From: Pirellulaceae bacterium
GTDB taxonomy: Bacteria > Planctomycetota > Planctomycetia > Pirellulales > Pirellulaceae
Direction of reading: 5' to 3'
Assembly (NCBI GenBank): GCA_020852965.1
Contig: JADYZV010000046.1
Span: 1 to 64,000, forward strand
DNA: 64,000 nucleotides
Below the pieces are notes generated by a model, which saw only the letters and a list, made by a program, of their open reading frames with translations, made no database searches and was not told the DNA's origin. How positions within the stretch are numbered: position 1 is the stretch's first letter; each line of letters opens with the position of its first letter. This document shows positions 36,401-44,633 of this stretch, in pieces. The position numbers and the translations under genes are program-made.

Positions 36401-36473
36401 GGTTGAATTCGTAGGGCCAATTAACTATCACAACTAGCACGATCAAGGCGAAAAATCTAAGGGCTCGCAACAT
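33468..36473 (-). CDS. Large leucine-rich-repeat membrane protein
   Basis: The 1001-residue protein begins with hydrophobic segments at about residues 5-20, 75-100 (WLALIYNLGFWLSLPLGLSI) and 135-155 (IFVATAILACAFGYWQWI). From about 195 to 930 it is built of leucine-rich repeats, for example LRTLNIAGGVYDFHSL, LRRLNLMRTNISAAGVAALG, LESLVLTGTRVNEDFA and LQTLDCGDIALTSQDVSRLL. The C-terminal 70 residues are polar and probably disordered. LRR arrays usually bind proteins. The N-terminal anchor suggests the repeats face the periplasm or the cytosol beside the membrane; orientation is not clear. The lipoprotein gene follows. No nuclease, protease or kinase domain is present. Confidence 0.85.
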   Translation of the reverse strand: MLRALRFFALIVLVVIVNWPYEFNQVSSESFGTRVQLLVESSLIAPSLTLAGWPCKFYRSNTEIGSDPIASFSWLALIYNLGFWLSLPLGLSIYNKIFCQQKPLSSTLSSEPETADEETSRSNSVANRKQRNLQLSDIFVATAILACAFGYWQWIRNRGAAEARLALEIIEKGGAVRQETALPWLTQSLFRYIAEAGCLRIVEVRLQNPDNALLEVVAALPYLRTLNIAGGVYDFHSLDRLKTNPLLIELAIVGRPINAVAIDVVRSLPALRRLNLMRTNISAAGVAALGAQPRLLELNLVHTDVKLSEFGRPAFAKTLRKLNLPHPAKGMGDSLRLDGWPELVHLSCYEYDELLNNEVVELTLKHLPKLESVELDTLQKFDIDFEDLPKLSKIALSLFQWDQRTSSNQIVPSFLWVGKLRMRGVPKLEKLTIFPVDTESIDIEQETLSLGLCVFNKSASRKDYDSLRLYGSADTQYGGAMGYLTHDEIELSRRQKWVDDIATQSVVHRVDFELVPLRDVKLNALVDNQSIRELVLGRSGLEESQLRELEGMEQLQVLSLVSIYVDGRMIEWLAKSFPNLRRLVCERDYVQRLRLENIPNLETVFYKVSAPTPGSSSAFMTTQSPMDALKILNAPKLSDYFETVLPLKVLHIESAPALTGLSFQSPLPAGAVIKGVRDLEFFSAGGASCSDAIVNEVLGCTGLKRLTLAHADLLPETLGRIARLHKLESLVLTGTRVNEDFAASLVKLEKLRNLRLDQCGLSNSAAVGISQLKHLQTLDCGDIALTSQDVSRLLKNLPALRQLSLAGAELDSDNIRQLTKLHSLQILDLSNCELSDDVLKVFAESSFDQLAEVKLNASKLGEVGFPHLVRRQKNMKFALVGTEIAPELMDYLISQGRVTEFDGEDSMWQMERGRRGTPSFGSWKSTVNAMSEPGDIDPQGFSPRRQELASEMESHDESMMGATEAYPPARTPLEALGERLFRWQMVSPASDSASISAGSGQ

Positions 36474-36812
36474 GTCGCTTTTGCTCTCATGCGGGATATT
36501 TTAAGTGCTCTCGGGACACTCTCGCTTGCCTATAATTCTGGGACACCGCAATGCCGATTGCAATAGCGTGCATCTTGGATTGATGAAACAATTCGCTGCT
36601 GCCGACCACTGACAGGCAAGAACTACGATCACCGCAAAGAGTCTCGCCTCTATTGCAAGAGTGAATTGGGGCAGAAGGATAGAGGCAGAAAAATATAAGC
36701 GCGCTACCGATCTTTCAGCCTCCATCTTTCTGTCTGGAGCCAAGTGGGGGCAGCGCATGCTCATCCGCTTGTTGTAGAAATAGAGGCTCTCTGAATTTGT
36801 CGAGCGAAGACG
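36474..36812. other. Intergenic, nothing recognised
   Basis: 339 bp between the LRR gene and the DUF1501 gene, with no supportable frame, RNA or repeat. Confidence 0.6.
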
Positions 36813-38264
36813 TTATGCGAACAGTTCGCGAACCGCTTGCCCCTTGCCGTCTTTGGTAACGTAGAAGGGGCGTCCCTCGATTTCGTAACCCGTCCGCGGG
36901 CTGATCCCCATAGCGGTCATGATCGTAGCGTGCAGGTCTTCGATACTGACTGGATTGGCAATCGCCACCAGTGGCCTCTCGGGGGCGGTCGCACCGTACA
37001 AAAAGCCCCGCTTCATTCCGCCGCCGAACATCAGCACGCTCGAACCGCCGGTAAAGTGGCGGTGCAAGCCATAGTGTTTGAGCTCGCTGACCTCATCCAC
37101 TTTCTCTGTAGCTTGATCGTTCGCGTTGGAGCCCGGGGCACCTTCCATCAACGCATCGCGACTGAACTCCGAGGCGACGACTACCAGCGTCCGCTCCAGC
37201 AGACCACGACTCTCCAGATCACGTACCAGTTGTGCGATGGGGCGATCGATCTCCGAGTGCATCCGTGCCATGGTGGTATGCCCATCGTTGTGCGTATCAA
37301 AATGCAGGAATGGGACATATTCGGTGGTGACTTCAACGAAGCGTGAGCCAGCCTCAACCAAACGTCGTGCAAGCAAACAACCTTGGCCAAATCGCCCCGT
37401 GTCGTACTTTTCAAAAATCTCCTTGGGCTCAAGCTCGATGTCAAATGCGGACCGCTGGTCACTACTCAGCAAACGGTAGGCATTGTCCAGCGATCGCAAC
37501 ATCGACTCCTGATGATAGTCGCTCAGGTGTTCGCGTTGGGGACTCGAATCGACCAGGCGCTTGAACAAGCGATTGCGATTGGCAAAGCGTTGAGCATCCA
37601 TGCCGCTGGGTGGACGCACCGATTGCGCGGCTTGATCTGGGTAGGGCAAGTTCATCGGCCCAAATTCGCTGCCGAAAAAACCGGCGGTGGTAAATGCCTT
37701 GAGTTCTTCGCTCTCGCCCACCCCTTCCAGCCGTTGCCCTATATTGACGAAGGCTGGCAGTACGTCGTTGCGTCCCCCGAGCACTCGAGCCATCCATGCG
37801 CCCAAGTGCGGAGAAGCAACGGTGGTAGGCGGAACGTAGCCGGTGTGCCAATGGTATTGATGTCGCGAATGCAGAATGCTCCCCAGGTCGGGCTGGACAT
37901 GCGATCGAATGAGCGTGCCGCGATCCATGACCGCCGCAATATGCTCGAGCCCCTCGCAAATCTTGATGTCATCCACGCTAGTGTCGATAGCGGGAAATGT
38001 ACTGAGCATATCTGAGACCTTCAGCCCCTTCTTAAAACCCAAATAACGCTTGGGGTCAAAGGTGTCTGGGGCAGCCATCCCACCAGCCAACCAGATCAAT
38101 ATGCACGCATCTGCAGTCGGCTCGGGTTGTTCGATCGGCAGCGCAAGGGAGTCGGCCATAAGACGCGGCCCACCTAGCGCCATGGTGGCAAGCGACGCAG
38201 CAGAAAGCCGGCGCAACAGCTCGCGTCGCGATAGAGGTAAACACTCTGTGCTGGAATGATTCAT
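36813..38264 (-). CDS. DUF1501 protein (Tat-exported, sulfatase-like fold)
   Basis: The 483-residue protein begins with a twin-arginine-type leader, LSRRELLRRLSAASLATMAL. The DUF1501 body has ADACILIWLAGGMAAPDTFD, IRSHVQPDLGSILHSRHQYH, shown in part, then GCLLARRLVEAGSRFVEV and LLERTLVVVASEFSRDALM. GGGMKRGFLYGAT and IEDLHATIMTAMGISP close it. These proteins are abundant in planctomycetes and are nearly always encoded beside a PSCyt1/DUF1549/DUF1553 gene, as here (36 bp upstream on the same strand). A shared role in exported polysaccharide or sulfate chemistry is often assumed, but the reaction is unknown. GGGAG lies before the ATG. Confidence 0.93.
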   Translation of the reverse strand: MNHSSTECLPLSRRELLRRLSAASLATMALGGPRLMADSLALPIEQPEPTADACILIWLAGGMAAPDTFDPKRYLGFKKGLKVSDMLSTFPAIDTSVDDIKICEGLEHIAAVMDRGTLIRSHVQPDLGSILHSRHQYHWHTGYVPPTTVASPHLGAWMARVLGGRNDVLPAFVNIGQRLEGVGESEELKAFTTAGFFGSEFGPMNLPYPDQAAQSVRPPSGMDAQRFANRNRLFKRLVDSSPQREHLSDYHQESMLRSLDNAYRLLSSDQRSAFDIELEPKEIFEKYDTGRFGQGCLLARRLVEAGSRFVEVTTEYVPFLHFDTHNDGHTTMARMHSEIDRPIAQLVRDLESRGLLERTLVVVASEFSRDALMEGAPGSNANDQATEKVDEVSELKHYGLHRHFTGGSSVLMFGGGMKRGFLYGATAPERPLVAIANPVSIEDLHATIMTAMGISPRTGYEIEGRPFYVTKDGKGQAVRELFA

Positions 38265-38300
38265 GGCAGCTCCCTATCGTTGATTGACTGGACAATGCGG

Positions 38301-40751
38301 CTAACGTACTAGCATAAATTCAGGTAACATGCAGATCGACCACAGTACGTCACTGAGCGCTGCGGGCGTTGGCTTCTCTCCCAGGAACTCGACGGACAAG
38401 CTACGTTCTTCGTCTGTCGGCGCGCGCGACAATGCGGATCGAAAGACGGCATCGACCAGTTCGCCCGTCGACGCCCATGGTTGTTTAGTCCATCGTTCTC
38501 CCCCACGTTGAAATGCCTCGGCCAATGTCGTCTCGTTGGCCAAGTCAAGCGCTTCGAGCGTAGTGAGCCCTGTCGGTCGCGACGACACGATCTGGTCTCG
38601 GTTGGGACGTCCCAGCGATTGCATGAGTGGTGTATTCTTTAACAACGCAGCTCGGACCATGGGGGGCTGCTCAGCCCGCATCTGTGCCAGTGCGAGCGCG
38701 CGAGGTGCCTCACGATCCAATACTTGAGTCCAAGCCGCAACCGGCTTGACCACACTAACTTTTTGCCAACCTTCCGTGGGTGGATCCAGAGGTGTTTTGC
38801 TCGCCGCGGGGACGCTGCGGTTGAACTCCCAGCTATCGTCACTAAAAATGCTGCGAGAGCTACCATCGCCCAGCGTTAATCGCAATTCAAAGAACAAACC
38901 GGCTGGTCCCATACTTCCCGCCGCCCCACCGTTCTTCACGCGGAAGATCAACGTATGTTCACTTTTCTTGAGCACATCGCCGAGCGCCATCGATTGCAAT
39001 TTCGACCAATTATTACCCTTCGCTACTTCGTGATTGTCCACGAACATCGTAAACTCGTTATCGCAGGTCGCGATAGCGCCAACGCTGCGGACACTCTCCG
39101 GCAATACGATCACTTTGCGAATCAACAACGTCTCGCCGGCCGGAGATTGATTGTCAGTTAGCGAGCCCCAAATCCACTTGCCGTGAATATCGAACTGGGA
39201 CAAGTCGACTTGGGACAGGTCAACCCTGGCGACCGGTGCCGCATAGCTGGTAGGTGCTGCACCGGTCAACTGCCACACCGAGTCCATGAACTGCTCGGCG
39301 GTCATGCGTCGCGGTCGCGGTCCATGATAAACGTAATCCTTGGTCGAATCGCCCGAATCGCTGATCTCCGATTCCGATTGGTAGGCCTCCGACGTAGCAA
39401 TCAACCGCAGTATGGCTTTCAAGTCGTAATTCTGCTCAACCAGTTGGTTGGCCAAGTAGTCGAGCAGATCTGCGTTCCAAGGTTCGGTTTGCATAGCATC
39501 GAGCGGGTGGACAATACCGCGTCCGAGCAAACGCTGCCAAAGTCGGTTGACAATCGTGCGTGCAAAGCGGCCGTTCTCGGGATCGGTCATCAATAACGAC
39601 AATTGACGCAGGCGCTCGTCACGCGGCGCCCCTGGGTCGATCTGTCCCAGCTCTGGAAATGGCCAAGCGGCTGACTGCTCTTCACCCGTCGGTTTGTCAC
39701 AGCGATACAACTGCAATGGCGACGACTCGGCATAGATCGCCGCCAGGCCGTAGGCTTCCTTCAGCGTCCAACGATCGATAAAGCTATCGTGGCACGAAGC
39801 ACACTTCATGTTAATTCCCAGAAACGACTGGGAAATGTTCTGAGAGAACTGAATCTCGACAGTCTGTCCGGCACTGACAGTGCCACGCCATTTAATGCCA
39901 TCAATGTATCCACGACTGGCAGGCGTCGGAGGCGCAATCAACTCGCGCGTCAATTGATCAAACGGCTCATTGGTCAACAGCGCTTCATAGAGCCACTCGC
40001 TAATCTGCTGACGGCCACCGGTAATGAAACCTGTGCCGCCGTAATCGTTCCGCAGCAGATCATTGAAGAAGGTCAGCCAATGATCGGCGTAATCGATCTT
40101 TCGCTCGAGCAACGTGGCAACGATATCGGAGCGCTTGTCTGGCGAGCTGTCCTGAAGAAATTGCGACAACTCCTCTGGTGTTGGGAGCAAGCCAATCAAG
40201 TCGAGGCTCACTCGCCGCAGGAAGGTAGCATCGTCGACCTGCTTGGGAATGGGGATCTGTCGTTGGGCGAGATAGCCGTCGAGGATGCGGTCGACTGGAT
40301 TTACGCGGCCCAATTGCGGCTCAGGCAGTTCGACGGTACGCGGCCGGAGTGGCGGTTCGTAATCGTCGATTGCAAACGTAAAATCTTCGTTCCACGGCAG
40401 CCCAGCGCCGATCCATTTCTTGAGCAAGTTAATCTCGCGCGGCTCGAGTCGCGGTCGATCCGACGGTGGCATTTGATCGTCCTCATCCAGCGAGCAGATC
40501 AGCTCGACCAAACGCGAGGACTGCGGTTCGTCCGTGTCGATCACCCCCGATTGAATCACATCGCTCCGGGTATTCATCGAGAAATCCCCCTCCGCTTCTC
40601 GCCCCGCATGACAGGTCACGCAGTGCGTCCTCAAAATCGGGACAATCTCATGCACAAAGTCGACTTGACTCTGCTGAGCCGGCAAGCTTGTGGCTATCGA
40701 GAGCACAATAGCCAAAAGGCTAAGACGTAGGGAGCGTTGCAAGAAAGTCAT
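38301..40751 (-). CDS. PSCyt1/DUF1549/DUF1553 planctomycete cytochrome-type protein
   Basis: From the ATG at 40751 the product is 816 residues and starts with signal peptide MTFLQRSLRLSLLAIVLSIA. The heme-binding PSCyt1 part has CVTCH near residue 45, followed by DEDDQMPPSDRPRLEPREI. DUF1549 follows, with RRVSLDLIGLLPTPEELSQF. About residues 245-300 hold CASCHDSFIDRW, a second CxxCH. DUF1553 has FARTIVNRLWQRLLGRGIVH and DYLANQLVEQNYDLKAILRL. A beta-rich insert (WIWGSLTDNQSPAGETLLIR onward) splits DUF1553. The earlier TTG start lacks a signal and was rejected. It pairs with the DUF1501 gene downstream. Confidence 0.93.
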   Translation of the reverse strand: MTFLQRSLRLSLLAIVLSIATSLPAQQSQVDFVHEIVPILRTHCVTCHAGREAEGDFSMNTRSDVIQSGVIDTDEPQSSRLVELICSLDEDDQMPPSDRPRLEPREINLLKKWIGAGLPWNEDFTFAIDDYEPPLRPRTVELPEPQLGRVNPVDRILDGYLAQRQIPIPKQVDDATFLRRVSLDLIGLLPTPEELSQFLQDSSPDKRSDIVATLLERKIDYADHWLTFFNDLLRNDYGGTGFITGGRQQISEWLYEALLTNEPFDQLTRELIAPPTPASRGYIDGIKWRGTVSAGQTVEIQFSQNISQSFLGINMKCASCHDSFIDRWTLKEAYGLAAIYAESSPLQLYRCDKPTGEEQSAAWPFPELGQIDPGAPRDERLRQLSLLMTDPENGRFARTIVNRLWQRLLGRGIVHPLDAMQTEPWNADLLDYLANQLVEQNYDLKAILRLIATSEAYQSESEISDSGDSTKDYVYHGPRPRRMTAEQFMDSVWQLTGAAPTSYAAPVARVDLSQVDLSQFDIHGKWIWGSLTDNQSPAGETLLIRKVIVLPESVRSVGAIATCDNEFTMFVDNHEVAKGNNWSKLQSMALGDVLKKSEHTLIFRVKNGGAAGSMGPAGLFFELRLTLGDGSSRSIFSDDSWEFNRSVPAASKTPLDPPTEGWQKVSVVKPVAAWTQVLDREAPRALALAQMRAEQPPMVRAALLKNTPLMQSLGRPNRDQIVSSRPTGLTTLEALDLANETTLAEAFQRGGERWTKQPWASTGELVDAVFRSALSRAPTDEERSLSVEFLGEKPTPAALSDVLWSICMLPEFMLVR

Positions 40752-41393
40752 GATCAGCGGGTCGGCAGGTGGGAAGATCGTAGTGTCAGTTGAATCCAAC
40801 GTACTCCCTGCGAAACTTAGCGTAGGGCCGTTACAACGAATCAATGTTCATTATACGTCATCTACAAGGGGAACGGGACATAGCACGTTCCCGGGGACTG
40901 TTGCCGTGAGTAGCTAGCTATTAGGACGGTTCGGCGAGTGTGTGTTGTCGCTGGATTGAGTCCTCTTCACGTTCTATTCTCCACTGTAACTTTCCCCGTT
41001 TTTCAAAAGCGCATCCCAGCGTTACCACTATCGGTCTGCGCCAACCTAACAGGATTTTCAACATTATGCCCGATACATGTCATCCTGGGTCACGAGAAGC
41101 TCGACACCACGCAGATTTACACCCGTGTCAGTCTCAAAAAGCTGCTCGATACTCACAGTCAAACCCATCCCGCCGAAAAACCTTCACAACCAACCGGCAA
41201 TCCGTAGCCCGAAGCCTCCGCTGACTGGGATCGTTCTTGGCGGTCCATAGGGTTCCTCACGAGCAAAAAAGGATTGCCGCGCATCCCGACGCTGGGCCGG
41301 TTTTCACCCCAACCCACGATATGCCTTATAATACACTACCTTCTTCAATCACTTTTCGACGATTGCCACCCGCACTACATTAACGGGACGCCC
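40752..41393. other. Intergenic region with integrase relic
   Basis: Between the PSCyt1 gene and the second sulfatase, only the tyrosine-recombinase tail at 41076-41207 is recognisable. The rest shows no gene or repeat. Confidence 0.6.
41076..41207 (+). pseudogene. Relic of a tyrosine recombinase (3' end)
   Basis: In one frame the DNA reads HVILGHEKLDTTQIYTRVSL then KKLLDTHSQTHPAEK, and stops. This is the C-terminal box II of XerC/D-like integrases: LGHxxLxTTQIYT with the catalytic His (GH) and Tyr (IYT), then the KLxxxHxxTHPA tail. The upstream 300 residues with the Arg and second His boxes are absent. It is a truncated relic on the plus strand. Confidence 0.75.
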
Positions 41394-42821
41394 ATGCGAC
41401 TCAGTATACTCTGCCTCGTGCTACTAACGTCGAACTGTCTGGCGGCGGAGCGTCCGCCGAACATCGTGTTGATCCTGGCTGATGACCTGGGTTGGTCGGA
41501 TCTGGGTTGCTACGCTGCCGATTTGCACCAGACACCGCACCTCGACCGCTTCGCTACTGAGAGTCTACGCTTCACGGATGCTTATGCCATGCCCGTTTGT
41601 TCGCCGACTCGCGCGGCACTGCTGACTGGCAAACATGCGGCACGAGTCCACATGACGATCTGGTCGGAGGGATCGCTGTCGGGTCCCAAGGACCGACCGC
41701 TGTTGCAGGCCGATTCGCTCCACAGTTTGCCACGTACCGAAACGACCCTGGCCAAGCACCTACAGCAGGCTGGCTACCTGACAGCCTTGGTTGGTAAGTG
41801 GCATTTGGGAGACGCCGATCACTATCCGGAAACGCATGGATTCGATGTGAATATTGGTGGCACGCATTGGGGAGCACCACACACGTTCTGGTGGCCTTAT
41901 CGCGGGAGCGGGCGGTTTGGCTCTGAGTTTCGCTATGTGCCGCATTTGGAGTTTGGGCAGCCCGGCGAGTATTTGACCGATCGACTAACCGACGAAGCGC
42001 TGCGTGTGATCGAACAAGCTGGCGACCAACCCTTCTTCCTATATTTGGCCCATCATGCGCCGCACACTCCGATCGAAGCCAAGCCCGCCGATATCAGTTA
42101 CTTTCAGTCACAGTTAAACTCCGGGATGCATCATCAAAACGCCGTCTATGCGGCCATGCTGACGAGCTTGGATGAGAGTGTCGGGCGCGTGTTGGAGCAT
42201 CTAGAAATACACGACCTCGACAAAGACACCATCGTGGTGTTCCTCAGTGACAACGGGGGCTTTGTAGGGATCGATGGCAAGTCGGGGCAAACGGTGCCAG
42301 TGACCAACAATGCTCCGCTCCGCAGTGGTAAAGGTTCCTGCTATGAAGGTGGCATTCGCGTTCCACTCATGATTCGCTGGCCAGGTGTTACGCCAGTTGG
42401 CAGTGTCTGTCATGAACCGGTCGTCGTGATGGACTTATTCCCCACTCTGCTCGCCGCTGCCGGAATAGCACCTACCGCCGATAGCGTTATGGATGGCGTT
42501 GATCTGCGACCACTCATTGCCGATCCCGCAGCCCAGCTTGATCGCGAGGCTTTGTTCTTTCACTACCCGCACTATTATGCAACCACCACCCCTGTCTGCG
42601 CAGTGCGGTCTGGTGACTGGAAACTGCTGGAGTATTTTGAGGACCAACACATTGAACTGTACAACCTCAAAGACGATCTCAGTGAATCAACAGAGATTTC
42701 CTTGCGGCATCCCGAAGTTGTCAGTCGATTGCGCAAGCAACTACACACATGGCGCGACACGGTAAGCGCAGCCCTACCAACTTCAAATCCAGACTATAAG
42801 ACGACGGTAGAGTCGAAGTAG
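41394..42821 (+). CDS. Sulfatase (type I, arylsulfatase A-like, exported)
   Basis: The 475-residue protein starts at the ATG at 41394 (GGGA upstream) with signal MRLSILCLVLLTSNCLAAER; the frame upstream is not signal-like. VLILADDLGWSDLGCY supplies the metal Asp pair. The formylglycine signature is CSPTR in AMPVCSPTRAALLTGK, near residue 70. GKWHLGDADHYPETHGFDVN, shown in part, and VFLSDNGGFVGIDGK follow. It is of arylsulfatase A/iduronate-type subgroups seen in large numbers in this phylum. It is not similar in subgroup to the sulfatase at 23990. Adjacent genes give no substrate. Confidence 0.93.
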   Translation: MRLSILCLVLLTSNCLAAERPPNIVLILADDLGWSDLGCYAADLHQTPHLDRFATESLRFTDAYAMPVCSPTRAALLTGKHAARVHMTIWSEGSLSGPKDRPLLQADSLHSLPRTETTLAKHLQQAGYLTALVGKWHLGDADHYPETHGFDVNIGGTHWGAPHTFWWPYRGSGRFGSEFRYVPHLEFGQPGEYLTDRLTDEALRVIEQAGDQPFFLYLAHHAPHTPIEAKPADISYFQSQLNSGMHHQNAVYAAMLTSLDESVGRVLEHLEIHDLDKDTIVVFLSDNGGFVGIDGKSGQTVPVTNNAPLRSGKGSCYEGGIRVPLMIRWPGVTPVGSVCHEPVVVMDLFPTLLAAAGIAPTADSVMDGVDLRPLIADPAAQLDREALFFHYPHYYATTTPVCAVRSGDWKLLEYFEDQHIELYNLKDDLSESTEISLRHPEVVSRLRKQLHTWRDTVSAALPTSNPDYKTTVESK

Positions 42822-43142
42822 AACGCGCGAGCTGCTGAGCGTCTAAGCTACATCGCTCAATCGCCCGTTGCGAAGCTCTCTCTATCTAAACGGCTCCTGC
42901 CCCCTTTTCCCGTTCTGCCCCCTTTTCCCGTTTCACTTGGCTTGGGAAGTCAACTAAAGTCGCGGAGGATCACTACCTAACCGTGACCGACGAACACTGG
43001 AGGCGAGCGGTCGATTCTCATGCCCCCGCTGGTGCCCCCATCACTGATATTCCTGCCCCAGTCACCAACCATCACGAAGCTAAAAAACCGTTGAAAAACA
43101 AGGGGTTTGACGGTTCTAGCGTGTCGGTGATTGAAGCAAAGA
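42822..43142. other. Intergenic, with an 18-bp tandem pair
   Basis: CTGCCCCCTTTTCCCGTT occurs twice in tandem at about 42898-42933. No gene, RNA or promoter is otherwise recognised before the tRNA. Confidence 0.65.
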
Positions 43143-43214
43143 TACCCCCGGCGAGAATCGAACTCACGACTAGGCTTTAGGAAAGCCTCGTTATATCCAC
43201 TTAACTACGGGGGC
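43143..43214 (-). tRNA. tRNA-Arg (anticodon CCT)
   Basis: The 72-base cloverleaf has acceptor GCCCCCG with CGGGGGT (first pair G-T), D-arm GTTA...TAAC, anticodon arm AGGCT-TTCCTAA-AGCCT with anticodon CCT, and T-arm GTGAG-TTCGATT-CTCGC. The discriminator is A; the CCA end is not encoded. It reads AGG codons. The sequence is on the minus strand, between the sulfatase and thiE. A perfect palindrome lies just upstream. Confidence 0.97.
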
Positions 43215-43222
43215 TGGTGGTA

Positions 43223-43238
43223 CTGGCCGATCGGCCAG
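43223..43238. promoter_or_regulatory. 16-bp perfect palindrome upstream of the tRNA
   Basis: CTGGCCGATCGGCCAG lies nine bases 5' of the tRNA-Arg gene. It could be a regulator site or chance; no -10/-35 pair was assigned. Confidence 0.35.
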
Positions 43239-43409
43239 CAATTGATACGATAACCGCTAGCAATCATTTGGTAAAGATTCCCGACTGTTCGAGCGAGGAA
43301 ACGGTAGAAGCCTGGAATCGGGAAGGTATTCGGCAAGCGGTGCGCGCCATTTGAACTCGGCAGTGCTAATTGCAAAACTTACGCTCCTGCCGGACAAGCG
43401 GGCGAGGGG

Positions 43410-44498
43410 ATGGAAGGATGTCCATTGAAGAACAGTGAAGCTGATGATCGCCAAGCGGCGATGCGCGTGGTGGATGCCAATGCCAATCGAGCGGGTGAGG
43501 GACTGAGGACGCTCGAAGACTATGCGCGATTGGTCCGCGAGGACGCGGCTGCGACTGTCTGGCTCAAACAACTCAGGCACGGTTTAGCCGAGTCGCTCGA
43601 GTCATTGGGACGCGGCGAGCGATTGCGTGCGCGATCGACTCAGGATGATGCGGGGACCGACGTTCACGCTAATCGAGAACTCAAGCGTGACGATCTGGCG
43701 AGTATCGTACCGGCGGCTTGCGAACGCGTGCTGCAGTCGCTGCGCAATCTGGAGGAGTTCTCGAAGCTACTACCGATTCCGGCCAGCAGTGCGTTCAAAC
43801 AATTGCGGTATCAAGCCTACGATGTGCTGGCACAATTGGAACTGCGGTGGCTGGCAGGGCAGGTGCTGACGGCCGAACAGCAATTGTACTTGCTAATCGA
43901 TTGCAGTTTACCACTGGATGATTTTCGCTCGCATCTCTCGCGTCTAGCCGATGCGGGAGTCGACCTGTTTCAATTGCGCGACAAGGCTGCGGAGGGATCT
44001 CGGCTGATGAGTTATGCGCGCGCGGCTGTCGACGTTCTGAAAGATCACTCGGCACGGTTGATTGTCAACGATCGGCTCGATGTGGCATTGGCTTGTGGTG
44101 CAGCGGGCGTTCACTTGGGACAAGACGACTTGTCGCTGGCCGACGCTCGACGTGTGGCAATGGGCCGACTATGGATCGGCGTTTCTACTCATAGCCTCGC
44201 GCAGGCTATCAAGGCAGAGCAGGGGGGGGCTGACTACATTGGCTGTGGACCTACCTTTCCATCCAAGACGAAAAGCTTCGACGCGTTCGCAGGGACGGAA
44301 TTCTTGCGTCAAGCTGCGGTAAGTGTGAGCATTCCCGTGTTTGCGATCGGCGGAATCACGAGCGACAACTTAGAACAAGTGTTGGAGGCAGGCTGCCAGC
44401 GTATCGCAGTTAGCGGTGCCATTCACCATGCCGGCCACCCAATCGAGGCGGCTCGACAATTGAAGGAACGGGTGTCGCGCAGGAAAAAAGTGAGGTAG
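43410..44498 (+). CDS. thiE: Thiamine-phosphate synthase with N-terminal ThiD2 domain
   Basis: The 362-residue protein has an N-terminal ThiD2-type domain (AMRVVDANANRAGEGLRTLE and FKQLRYQAYDVLAQLE) and a C-terminal ThiE TIM barrel (about 150-355). The barrel has LYLLIDCSLPLDDF, LFQLRDKAAEGSRLM, IVNDRLDVALACGAAGVHLG and ADYIGCGPTFPSKTKS, then FAIGGITSDNLEQVLEAG. It couples HMP-PP with THZ-P to make thiamine phosphate. The N-terminal domain is found joined to ThiE in cyanobacteria and planctomycetes. The start at 43410 gives a purine-rich region (GGCGAGGGG) just before it. The stop codon TAG lies inside a short inverted repeat. Confidence 0.92.
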   Translation: MEGCPLKNSEADDRQAAMRVVDANANRAGEGLRTLEDYARLVREDAAATVWLKQLRHGLAESLESLGRGERLRARSTQDDAGTDVHANRELKRDDLASIVPAACERVLQSLRNLEEFSKLLPIPASSAFKQLRYQAYDVLAQLELRWLAGQVLTAEQQLYLLIDCSLPLDDFRSHLSRLADAGVDLFQLRDKAAEGSRLMSYARAAVDVLKDHSARLIVNDRLDVALACGAAGVHLGQDDLSLADARRVAMGRLWIGVSTHSLAQAIKAEQGGADYIGCGPTFPSKTKSFDAFAGTEFLRQAAVSVSIPVFAIGGITSDNLEQVLEAGCQRIAVSGAIHHAGHPIEAARQLKERVSRRKKVR

Positions 44499-44576
44499 GC
44501 TTGCAGCCTGCCATGAGGGAAATGAGGGGCTGGGAAAGCGTGCAGGAAATAGGGAATGGCAGGCTGGAAGCCTACC
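44494..44576. repeat. Inverted repeat between two convergent genes
   Basis: GGTAGGCTTGCAGCCTGCCA at 44494-44513 pairs with TGGCAGGCTGGAAGCCTACC at 44557-44576, with a single mismatch. It sits between the 3' ends of thiE and the thioredoxin-like gene and contains the thiE stop. It could end transcription from both sides. Confidence 0.85.
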
Positions 44577-44633
44577 CAACTTTCCAGATCCGACAGCGTT
44601 TGCTAAACGATATGACATGAGTGGGCCTAAACG

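Noticed and set aside
36501..36764. 87-residue open frame on the minus strand
   Set aside because: No start signal or motif; intergenic.
39789..40730. 313-residue open frame on the plus strand
   Set aside because: Antisense shadow of the PSCyt1/DUF1553 gene; no family motif.
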